From NCBI RefSeq assembly GCF_003610535.1, contig NZ_RAPN01000002.1, forward strand, positions 1-64,000: 64,000 bases of DNA, given 5' to 3'. Origin of the DNA: Mangrovibacterium diazotrophicum. GTDB taxonomy: Bacteria > Bacteroidota > Bacteroidia > Bacteroidales > Prolixibacteraceae. The position numbers and the translations under genes are program-made. Under the pieces are notes generated by a model. The model saw nothing but the letters and a program-made list of their open reading frames with translations. It did not search any database and was not told the origin of the DNA. Of the stretch, positions 14,623 through 22,576 are shown one piece after another; position 1 is the stretch's first letter; each line of letters begins with the position of its first letter.

Positions 14623-16113
14623 CTACGCCGGCATGTCCGGTAATGACCAAGGTGCGCGGTAGGTGTGCTTAATCAGCTCTGTCGCGAACGCTTTTGCCGA
14701 AATCGGATCAGTCCATGTTTTGTCAAAGGTTGGGTGACCATCGTGAATTTTGAATCCATCTCTTACTACTGTTTTAATGGTTTCATCATCCTTCAGGTTC
14801 GTGAATGTCATGTTCTCACCATCCCATTCCAATGGTTTGTTCAGGCTTTGCAGGCGAACTGCTAAAACACCCATCACTACCATTTCGTTGAATGGACCGG
14901 CTTCGCTGAAATCGGACGCTGTTTTTATGCGGCTGTCGGCACTTTCTTTACAAGCGCGTACCCAATCCATTTCGTGACTCAGTTCAACACGACGACGGAA
15001 CTTCGGCGCATTCGGCACACGCCCTGACAACAACCAGGGATCTTTTCCGTAGCAACCGCAAATCAGCTTGTCTTTGGTACCGTGGAAGATCACACCACCA
15101 CCGGCATCATTCATATCCCGTCCGGCAGGCCATCCGTCGGGCAACATCGGTTTAATACCTCCGTCGTACCAATGCACGTCTACCTCCGGCAATTTAATTT
15201 TCATTTTCTTTTTCGGCGAGCGAGCCGGGAAGGTCAGTTTCACCGACTGAGCAACAGGAGCACAATCATTCAGCAGTAAAGTTGAATTTCCCTGCGCAAG
15301 GGTTGGATAGCCCAGGTCGAGCCCAACAAACACCGGATGCAGAATATGACAGGCCATATCGCCCAGTGCACCTGTGCCGTAATCCCACCAGCCGCGCCAG
15401 TTCCAGGGGTGATAAATCTCGTTGTACGGACGCATTTTGGCCGGTCCAACAAACAAGTCCCAATCCAGGGTTTCGGGAACCCACTGTCCGTTCTCCGGTG
15501 TGTTCAATCCTTGTGGCCAGATTGGTCGGTCGGTAAACGCTTCCACTTTGGTCACCTCACCAATTTCGCCGTTAGCCAGCCATTCGGTCGTCAGGTTTAC
15601 GCCTTCTCCCGACGAACCCTGGTTACCCATCGAGGTGGCAACGTTGTACTTGGCAGCCAGCTTGGTTAACAGGCGCGATTCATAAACCGTGTGCGTCAAT
15701 GGCTTTTGCAGGTAGACATGTTTGCCCATTGCAATGGCATGTGCTGCCGTAATTGCGTGGGTGTGGTCGGCTGTGGCAATAACAACTCCGTCGATTGAGT
15801 TGCCCAACTTATCGTACATTTCGCGCCAGTCTTTGAACTTCTCTGCTTTTGGGAAGTGGTCGAAACAGCCTTTCGCATATTTCCAATCCACATCGCACAA
15901 ACCGATGATGTTCTCCGCTTCCATATTTTTTAGGTTAGCAAAGCCCATCCCGCCGACACCCACACCGACGATATTTAATTTATCACTGGGAGCTTTGTGC
16001 CCCAAACCGGCGATAACATGGCTGGGTAAAATCGTAATCCCCGCCGCGGCAACAGCAGTGCGTCCTAAAAACTGACGTCGGCTAAAGCCGCTCGATTTCT
16101 TGTTTTCACTCAT
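14623..16113 (-). CDS. Gfo/Idh/MocA family oxidoreductase, Tat-exported (1)
   Basis: 496 aa. Twin-arginine signal SRRQFLGRTAVAAAGITILP (residues 11-30), so exported folded with its cofactor. A Rossmann NAD(P) site, NIVGVGVGGMG, lies at 47-57. The catalytic Lys motif is YLQKPLTHT (K137; QKP in place of the usual EKP). The C-terminal domain has WNWRGWWDYGTGALGDMACH, typical of secreted Bacteroidota members. Likely oxidises C3 of a glycoside (or re-reduces the 3-keto product) with tightly bound NAD. The end is set by LPDMPA and a TAG stop. Lies between a second paralogue and DUF1080, 73 bp after the former. Confidence 0.87.
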   Translation of the reverse strand: MSENKKSSGFSRRQFLGRTAVAAAGITILPSHVIAGLGHKAPSDKLNIVGVGVGGMGFANLKNMEAENIIGLCDVDWKYAKGCFDHFPKAEKFKDWREMYDKLGNSIDGVVIATADHTHAITAAHAIAMGKHVYLQKPLTHTVYESRLLTKLAAKYNVATSMGNQGSSGEGVNLTTEWLANGEIGEVTKVEAFTDRPIWPQGLNTPENGQWVPETLDWDLFVGPAKMRPYNEIYHPWNWRGWWDYGTGALGDMACHILHPVFVGLDLGYPTLAQGNSTLLLNDCAPVAQSVKLTFPARSPKKKMKIKLPEVDVHWYDGGIKPMLPDGWPAGRDMNDAGGGVIFHGTKDKLICGCYGKDPWLLSGRVPNAPKFRRRVELSHEMDWVRACKESADSRIKTASDFSEAGPFNEMVVMGVLAVRLQSLNKPLEWDGENMTFTNLKDDETIKTVVRDGFKIHDGHPTFDKTWTDPISAKAFATELIKHTYRAPWSLPDMPA

Positions 16114-16186
16114 GGATTAATTCGTTTAATTGGTTAATAATGAAGTTTCTATTTTATGTTTTAGATATTTAGTTTGAATCGAAGTA

Positions 16187-17749
16187 TCAAACGATTTTCT
16201 CGTTCTCTGCGTCCCAGAAAACTTTTCTGTTCTCGCGCAGGGCAATGGTTGCCATGTGTGCCGTAACCGCTTCCTCGAAAGCCTGGTCAATGTTACAGCT
16301 GGGTTGCTCACCGCTGCGGATACAATTCAACCATTCGCGGATATGCAGGTGTGTGGTGTCCACCCGCTTGCCCTGTACATAAGTGTAGAGCAAACCGCGG
16401 CTGGCAAAATACTGCTCGGTTGCCGAAGTCACGGCATCCACATTCGACTTCCCGGGAACATAAGTAATCATCGGTTTGTCCGACGATACCACGCCCGACT
16501 GCAACTGCTCGCGGTATCGGGTCGACCGACTATCGGGCGTCACCGTCAAGCTGTTTTCCATTTCCATACTGGCGTCGTGCCCCATGATGACTTTCCCTCG
16601 AAAACGCTCGCTGGCCAGCGATGCACTATAGAGGAAGGTCAAATCGCGATCCGGATATTCCATTACCGACTGAAAAACGTCGGGTACTTCACGCCCATCC
16701 TTGTAGAAATAGACGCCTCCTGAAGCCACTGCTGAATGCGGAATTCCGAGCTTCAAAACCTGGTTCAATGCATCGTACTCGTGCGTGAGTAGGTCGCCCG
16801 ACAAGCCGGTTCCGTAGTCCCACCAGCAACGCCAGCGGAAAAAGCGTTCGAGGCTGAAGGGGTGCGAATCCGTTGGCTCGGTAAACTGCTCCCAATCAAT
16901 TGTCTCCGGGCTTCCCTTCGGGTGAATATCGTACACCCAGGCTCCGTTCGGATCATTCCGGTTGGTACACACTTCAATGAGTGTAATCTTGCCCAGAATA
17001 TTCTTGTCGATAATTTCTTTGGCTTTGTTATAGCTGGCGGTTTGTCGTCCCTGGTGTCCCAGCTGCATGATAATGCCGCTCTCCTTCACGGCTCGTCGAA
17101 CGTCGAAAGCTTCTTCAACGGTTCTTGTCAAGCCTTTTTCAACGTAAACATGCTTACCGGCTTTGGCTGCATCTACCACCATTCGGGCATGCCAGTGGTC
17201 GGGCGTGGCAATGATAACGGCATCCACGTCGTCGGCATTAATTAGCTCGGTGTAACGGCGATAGCGTTTTGCTGATAATTTCATTTCACCGTCAACACCG
17301 TTGCGCCCCGTGTTAGCAGCTGCTGCCAATGCATTTTCGGCGTGCACATCAAACAGATCGCAAACGGCAGTAATGACAATGTTCAGATCTTCCTGTTCCT
17401 GGTATTCTGCATAGCGGCGATCGTTTGCATTTGCAGCCGCTCCACGCTTCCAGTCATCAATCAACTCAGGACGAGCAAAGCCGGCAGCGCGCATAAGCTG
17501 CTCTCCGCGAATTCCATAACCAATGATCCCCACCCGGATGGTTTTACCATCAGATTTTGTCGGTGCAACAGCGGGATGTTCGTCAAAATTCAATCCCAAC
17601 TCCTGGGCAATCGAGCTTTGCCGTAGTCGCTCGGCATTCCATTTACGAAACATGCCGTAACCAAAGGCGCCCAAAGCAGGCAGTGTCGCAAAGCCTTTCA
17701 AAAGGTCTCTCCTGGAAAAACCTTTTCCGTCATTTGTTTGGTTGTCCAT
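16187..17749 (-). CDS. Gfo/Idh/MocA family oxidoreductase, Tat-exported (2)
   Basis: 520 aa. Tat signal FSRRDLLKGFATLPALGAFGYG (residues 11-32). Rossmann loop IGYGIRG at 76-82. Catalytic segment VYVEKGLTRT (E204, K205). WRCWWDYGTGLSGDLLTHEYD is the signature of this secreted subgroup. Only distantly alike to its neighbour, so the two probably do different steps: oxidation of the glycoside and reduction of the released keto-sugar. Starts 8 bp after the DoxX gene stop, so the two are surely co-transcribed. Confidence 0.87.
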   Translation of the reverse strand: MDNQTNDGKGFSRRDLLKGFATLPALGAFGYGMFRKWNAERLRQSSIAQELGLNFDEHPAVAPTKSDGKTIRVGIIGYGIRGEQLMRAAGFARPELIDDWKRGAAANANDRRYAEYQEQEDLNIVITAVCDLFDVHAENALAAAANTGRNGVDGEMKLSAKRYRRYTELINADDVDAVIIATPDHWHARMVVDAAKAGKHVYVEKGLTRTVEEAFDVRRAVKESGIIMQLGHQGRQTASYNKAKEIIDKNILGKITLIEVCTNRNDPNGAWVYDIHPKGSPETIDWEQFTEPTDSHPFSLERFFRWRCWWDYGTGLSGDLLTHEYDALNQVLKLGIPHSAVASGGVYFYKDGREVPDVFQSVMEYPDRDLTFLYSASLASERFRGKVIMGHDASMEMENSLTVTPDSRSTRYREQLQSGVVSSDKPMITYVPGKSNVDAVTSATEQYFASRGLLYTYVQGKRVDTTHLHIREWLNCIRSGEQPSCNIDQAFEEAVTAHMATIALRENRKVFWDAENEKIV

Positions 17750-17757
17750 AGCTTTGC

Positions 17758-18243
17758 TTACTTTTTGGGGCGGTTAAACAATAGGCGATCCAATCCGATC
17801 CGGCGACCGGTGGGATACACCAGCAAAATGAGTAACAGGAAAACAAAAATGAGGTTCTTATTGACCCACATAGCACTTTCGCCGGATGGCAGCATGTAAG
17901 AAGCGTTGATTAGTGCCGGGTGTGACAGGAAATACAAGAAGATGACGATAATTCCGGACAGGGTTGCCACCCGGGTAAACAAACCGAGAACCAGGCCCAG
18001 CCCGATAGCGATTAGTCCGTAAACATTTAGAAAATTGACAATGCTTAAACTGGTTGGACTGGCAGCCAGTGAGTGAAAGAAAGAAGCGAACATTCCCTGC
18101 GAATCCATCAGGAAGGCGTAGGCCGACCAGGACGGATTCATCAATTTGATGATGCCTTCGTAGAGGCAGTACCAGCCAATCAAAACTCGTGAACTGACCA
18201 AAATTGCCAGTTGCCATTTCGAATAAATAATTTCTGATTTCAT
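17758..18243 (-). CDS. DoxX-family membrane protein
   Basis: 161 aa with four membrane segments (about residues 20-36, 62-87, 92-112, 124-143): LIGWYCLYEGIIKLMNPSW, SIVNFLNVYGLIAIGLGLVLGLF, LSGIIVIFLYFLSHPAL and LIFVFLLLILLVYPTGRRIGLD. This matches DoxX/TQO-small-subunit-like proteins, which can touch quinones. Its place just before the two periplasmic oxidoreductases suggests a link from sugar oxidation to the membrane quinone pool, which is inference. First gene after a 389-bp gap behind GH92. Confidence 0.8.
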   Translation of the reverse strand: MKSEIIYSKWQLAILVSSRVLIGWYCLYEGIIKLMNPSWSAYAFLMDSQGMFASFFHSLAASPTSLSIVNFLNVYGLIAIGLGLVLGLFTRVATLSGIIVIFLYFLSHPALINASYMLPSGESAMWVNKNLIFVFLLLILLVYPTGRRIGLDRLLFNRPKK

Positions 18244-18632
18244 TGGTTTAATTTATAGTTGCGTTGGTTTAGGTCATTCTACCTGTAATACAAAATACAC
18301 TGCTAAAACTCTACCGAGAACCAGCCTGTTCTAAAACATCAACTCCAATTTCCCCAACAATCGACAGGACAATCTATGGTCGGGCTTAATCCTTATACTG
18401 ATTCATTCTTTTTGAAAATAGTTTTATCGTAGTAACGGGGAAACTTTCTTAAGTCTGTAAGTTAAACAATTACTGGTTGAATGAAAATATGTTGCACAGG
18501 ATACGCGTGCGAAATCGCAGGGTATTCCCGAATCTAAAGGGAAATGAAGATATGCAGTGCAGCGCCCTCTAAACTGAAAATATTCGATACAAACCGTCTG
18601 GCTGCATATCTTCATTATCCCGATTATTGTTC
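18244..18632. other. 389-bp intergenic gap with large inverted repeat
   Basis: No credible gene. A perfect 14-bp inverted repeat ATGAAGATATGCAG (18544-18557) and CTGCATATCTTCAT (18602-18615) encloses 44 bp, about 20 bp after the GH92 stop. With one bulge the match extends by GGGA/TCCC. Possibly a 3' stem-loop of the GH92 mRNA. The rest (18244-18537) probably holds the leader or an internal promoter for the DoxX/oxidoreductase genes, though I cannot point to a clear box. Confidence 0.55.
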
Positions 18633-20891
18633 TTACATGGCGCTTTTCGGACGACTTTCAGCAGCCGCTCCAAAATCCTTATTCGGTTGACTGCCCATGA
18701 CAAATTCCAACTTACCACCGGCCATTATTTCGTTATAACTGATATAAGTTTTGTCGTACGGTTCTCCATTTAGCTTAACCGACTGAATGTAGATATTTTG
18801 GTCGCTGTTATTCGCCGCCTCAACGGTAAATGTTTTGTTTTGAGGCAGCGCAATAGTCGCGCGTTCAAACAACGGACTGCCAAATACAAAAATGCCGTTT
18901 GACGGATTGACCTGGTAAAAGCCCAAAGCCGATGTGATGTACCAGGCCGACATTTGCCCACAGTCTTCGTTACCGATTACCCCATCGGGCTTAGTGGTGT
19001 AGAAATTCTTTTCGACAAAGCGAACTTTCTCGGCCGACTTCCACTGCTGACCGGCGTAAGGATAGTAGTAACAAAACGGATGGCTCGGCTCGTTACCATG
19101 CGCGTACTGGCCGATCAATCCGCTGATGTCCGGCGGAGCCGCTTCTCCCATGTCGCCTTCTGCAACAAACAGCGAATCCAGCTTCGACACAAAGTTGTCA
19201 TCTCCGCCCATGAGCTCAATCATTAATTCGGGGCACTGCGGATTGGCGAAGGTATACTGCCAGCCTGTACCTTCCGTAAAATCGCGTGACTCGAACGGCC
19301 TGTAATCCGCACGCCAGCTTCCATCTGCTATTTTCGGACGTATAAACTGGATGTCCTTGTCAAAATAATCCTTGTAAGCTTCGCCCCTTTTGATGAATGT
19401 GTTGTATTCGCTGTCTTTGCCCATTTTATTGGCCATCAATGCAGTGCCCCAATCATCAGCCGCATATTCCAGTGCAACAGAAGTTGCTTCGTGCACCTGA
19501 TCCGAAGGAATAAAGCCCATTGCCATTAGCTCACTCACTCCTTTTTGCTTGTCGTAAGTAGCCGATGAAATCATATCCGTCAAAGCCCGATCTGCGTCGA
19601 AACCAGTAAAGCCTTTCAGGTACGCATCGGCAATAATCGGAACAGCGCTGTAGCCCGGCATACATTCCGTTTCGCCACCATTCAACGGCCAAATTGGTAG
19701 TTTCCCCTGTTGGTCGTAGATACTTAAAAATGAATTGACAAAATCGTCAACCATATTGGGTTTGATGATGGTAAACAGCGGATTCAAAGTCCGGTAGGTG
19801 TCCCAAAGCGAGAAACACGAATAATTTGTCCAATCTGCTTTATAGATCTTGTCATCGTGTCCGCGGAATTCGCCGTTCACATCACAATACAACTGCGGAG
19901 CCATACACGTGTGATACATCGAGGTGTAAAAGATCTCCCGATCGGAGGCATTATCCGTTTTGATATTGATTTGCGCCAGCTGCTCGTTCCATTTATCGAC
20001 CGCTTGCTGATGAACCGCATCAAAGTCCCAGCCTTTCATTTCGGCATCCATATTCTCCTGTGCATTTTTACAACTAACCGACGAAATGGCGACTTTCAAC
20101 AAAACATCGTCAACATCACCTTTCAAGCTAATCACACATTTGGCACCCGAATCAGCCGACTTTGTCTCGATCTCATTTTGGCCGACGTAATTGTCGTTGT
20201 CATAAACCAGTACCGAGTCTATCGATTGGTTTGTTCGCAGGATAAAAAAGACTTTGCGTGTTGGACTCCATCCATGCGCAAACCGGTAACCTTCGATTGT
20301 ATATTCATCTGTTTTTTTCGCATAGGTTGCAAAAGCACGCGAATCATTACCTTCTTTCAAATTCAATAAAATGTGTTTCTCTTCACCTGCCGGGAAAGCG
20401 TAGTGATGCAGTGCTGTGCGCTCCGTCGCTGTTAACTCGGCATTGATTCCGTTACTCATTTTGATGGCATAATAGCCGGGAGAAACCGTCTCCTGATCGT
20501 GCGTATAATAAACAGAACACGAACCATCAATATTTTCCTGTGTTCCCCGCTCAGTTCGAATATCGCCTAGGTAAGGCATCACTAAAATATCGCCCAAATC
20601 AGAGCATCCAGTTCCGCTTAAATGGGTATGACTGAACCCGATCAGGATGCTGTCGGAATAATGGTATCCCGAACACCAGTCCCATCCTTTGAAGATATTT
20701 TGTGGTCCCACCTGCACCATTCCAAACGGTACATTGGCTCCCACAAACACATGGCCGTGGCCACCGGAACCGATGAAAGGATTCACATAATCTGTATAAT
20801 CTACCTGTTTGACCTCAGGGGCAGTCTGGCAGGAAGAAAAAGCCACGATCCCACCGAATAAACAGGCCAAAAAAAGTTTGTTTAATTTCAT
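18633..20891 (-). CDS. GH92 family alpha-mannosidase lipoprotein
   Basis: 752 aa. Lipobox VAFSSC (Cys21). GH92 hallmarks: VNPFIGSGGHGHVFVGANVPFG, SGYHYSDSILIGFSHTHLSGTG, CFSLWDTYRTLNPLFT, GYSAVPIIADAY, AHGNEPSHPFCYYYPYAG and NEDCGQMSAWYITSALGFYQVNP. GH92 enzymes are Ca2+-dependent inverting exo-alpha-mannosidases acting mostly on alpha-1,2/1,3/1,4/1,6-mannosides of N-glycans or fungal mannan. In the usual GNEPSHH motif the second His is Pro here (HPF), a possible specificity difference. Downstream of SusD behind a stem-loop. Confidence 0.92.
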   Translation of the reverse strand: MKLNKLFLACLFGGIVAFSSCQTAPEVKQVDYTDYVNPFIGSGGHGHVFVGANVPFGMVQVGPQNIFKGWDWCSGYHYSDSILIGFSHTHLSGTGCSDLGDILVMPYLGDIRTERGTQENIDGSCSVYYTHDQETVSPGYYAIKMSNGINAELTATERTALHHYAFPAGEEKHILLNLKEGNDSRAFATYAKKTDEYTIEGYRFAHGWSPTRKVFFILRTNQSIDSVLVYDNDNYVGQNEIETKSADSGAKCVISLKGDVDDVLLKVAISSVSCKNAQENMDAEMKGWDFDAVHQQAVDKWNEQLAQINIKTDNASDREIFYTSMYHTCMAPQLYCDVNGEFRGHDDKIYKADWTNYSCFSLWDTYRTLNPLFTIIKPNMVDDFVNSFLSIYDQQGKLPIWPLNGGETECMPGYSAVPIIADAYLKGFTGFDADRALTDMISSATYDKQKGVSELMAMGFIPSDQVHEATSVALEYAADDWGTALMANKMGKDSEYNTFIKRGEAYKDYFDKDIQFIRPKIADGSWRADYRPFESRDFTEGTGWQYTFANPQCPELMIELMGGDDNFVSKLDSLFVAEGDMGEAAPPDISGLIGQYAHGNEPSHPFCYYYPYAGQQWKSAEKVRFVEKNFYTTKPDGVIGNEDCGQMSAWYITSALGFYQVNPSNGIFVFGSPLFERATIALPQNKTFTVEAANNSDQNIYIQSVKLNGEPYDKTYISYNEIMAGGKLEFVMGSQPNKDFGAAAESRPKSAM

Positions 20892-20939
20892 TTGATTCTA
20901 TTTTACCTTGTTCTCCCGAACATTACTTCATATTTATTC

Positions 20940-20973
20940 AGAAAGAGCCCCAGTGGATTGCTGAGGCTCTTCT
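20940..20973 (-). terminator. Stem-loop after SusD of PUL 1
   Basis: AGAAGAGCC (minus strand) pairs with GGCTCTTTCT across a 13-nt loop, 16 bp after the SusD stop and before GH92. There is only a weak AT tail, so partial termination or mRNA-end protection that keeps SusCD transcripts high is more likely than a full stop. Confidence 0.5.
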
Positions 20974-20988
20974 GTTACAAGTTAAACT

Positions 20989-22566
20989 CTATTTACTGGC
21001 GTAGCCGTCATTCTGCACAAGATTGGGGTTACGCTGCAATTCGCTCAATGAAATCGGGAAAACCAGGTCGGTTTGCTTAAAGGTTGCACCGGCTGCATTT
21101 GATGCACCGATCAAATCCACATAGCTCACAACTCCAGCTTCAGTTTCCGAGATTACCGGGAATTTCATCGTCCGCACACAATCGTCCCAAATCTTGAATT
21201 CCAACGGGAATTCGCGGATTCGTTCTGTCCAGCATGTTTCAATGAAGTCGCTTTGAGAAAGCGCTTGCAATTCTGTTTTAATCTCAGCAACTGTTTTTCC
21301 TTCGGTGTTTGCGCGGGCTTGCACCTGTGCCAGGTATTCAGCGGCATCGCTGGTTACACCATCAGTTTGAGCAATCGACTCGGCATAATCCAGGTAGGCT
21401 TCTGCCAGGCGGTAGAAATTCCAGTCCTTGGTTCCTTTACCGGTCGACAACAGCGCGTCTTCATCGTAGTAATACCAGCATCCTGCCTGTCCTTCGGGCG
21501 CGGTCCAGGTTTTACCATTGTCAGGGTTCGTGTAATCCCAATGGAAGAACTGATTAGGCTGAATGCGCAAATCGGTTGATTCATAAACATTCAGGAACTG
21601 GTCGATTGGACCGTAAACCCGTTCGAAGATGGAATAGGTTCCGAAGATAGCTGTTGCCGAAGACGAGAAGCAATAAGTTGGCCACCAGCTGCTGGTACTG
21701 ATACTGGCATCATATTCCTGGCAATAAATCACCTCATCCAAATCGTCGGTCGAACGCAGAATGTTGTAAGCACTACTGCTGGTCATATCGGTGTTCTCTG
21801 TTAATGAATGCGGTGAGTCAACAACTATTTTGGCATAGGTCTTTGCATTCGCATAGTCACCCTGGTGGAAATAAACATCAGTCAGCACCATTGCTGCAAC
21901 GTATTTGGAAATACGATGGCCATTCGATGCAAACATTTCGGCAGGCAGTACACTGATCGCATCCTGAAGATCTGTTTCGATCTGTTGATAAACAGTCGCT
22001 GCAGCCGTTCTTTCCGGATAAAGATTATCCAATGTCGTTGGCTCAAGCAGCAAAGGCACGTCACCAAAAGTTTTGACCAGGAAGAAATAGTTGAAGGCGC
22101 GGAAGAACTTGGCTTCAGCTGTCAACTGTTCCGAAGTACTTGACTCCATTGTGATACTTGGAATGCTGGCGATTGCCGTATTTGCCACGTTGATCGCATT
22201 GTAGCAGTTGTCCCAAATGTCATCAGATGTGTCGGAGATCTCATTGGTATGGTCCTGGCGAGTCAGCAAACGTGAATATTTGCAGACCACTTCCTGTCCT
22301 TCATAGCTGTTACTGAAATAACCGGTCAGCATTCCGGTAATTGAAACTTTCGGGCCAATGTAAGCACTAGATGCATAGGAGATCCGTCGTGGCGCTCCGT
22401 TCCGGTACAAATAATTTACGTTGGCTGTTGCCTGTGCTTCGGTTGTATAATAATCAACATCCGTTATCGATGATTTTGGACTTTCTTCCAGAAACTTGTC
22501 ACACGAGGTCAAACACAGAAGTCCCACTGATAAGAGTAATATTATCTTTTTCATGCTAGTTTTCAT
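20989..22566 (-). CDS. susD: SusD-like outer-membrane glycan-binding lipoprotein (PUL 1)
   Basis: 525 aa. Signal MKTSMKKIILLLSVGLLCLTSC with lipobox Cys22; a second ATG four codons in is an alternative start. Mature DKFLEESPKSSITD and DYYTTEAQATANVNYLYRNG are typical SusD N-termini. TPR-like helices follow (LTAEAKFFRAFNYFFLVKTFGDVPLLL) and the usual FRLAEAYLDYAESIAQ and REFPLEFKIWDDCVR C-terminal motifs. It sits on the cell surface and forms the lid of the SusC channel. Ten bp downstream of SusC. Confidence 0.95.
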   Translation of the reverse strand: MKTSMKKIILLLSVGLLCLTSCDKFLEESPKSSITDVDYYTTEAQATANVNYLYRNGAPRRISYASSAYIGPKVSITGMLTGYFSNSYEGQEVVCKYSRLLTRQDHTNEISDTSDDIWDNCYNAINVANTAIASIPSITMESSTSEQLTAEAKFFRAFNYFFLVKTFGDVPLLLEPTTLDNLYPERTAAATVYQQIETDLQDAISVLPAEMFASNGHRISKYVAAMVLTDVYFHQGDYANAKTYAKIVVDSPHSLTENTDMTSSSAYNILRSTDDLDEVIYCQEYDASISTSSWWPTYCFSSSATAIFGTYSIFERVYGPIDQFLNVYESTDLRIQPNQFFHWDYTNPDNGKTWTAPEGQAGCWYYYDEDALLSTGKGTKDWNFYRLAEAYLDYAESIAQTDGVTSDAAEYLAQVQARANTEGKTVAEIKTELQALSQSDFIETCWTERIREFPLEFKIWDDCVRTMKFPVISETEAGVVSYVDLIGASNAAGATFKQTDLVFPISLSELQRNPNLVQNDGYASK

Positions 22567-22576
22567 TTTTAGGTGA

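Noticed and set aside
18424-18615. 63-aa minus-strand frame in the gap after GH92
   Set aside because: Composition is not protein-like and it spans the inverted repeat; treated as non-coding.
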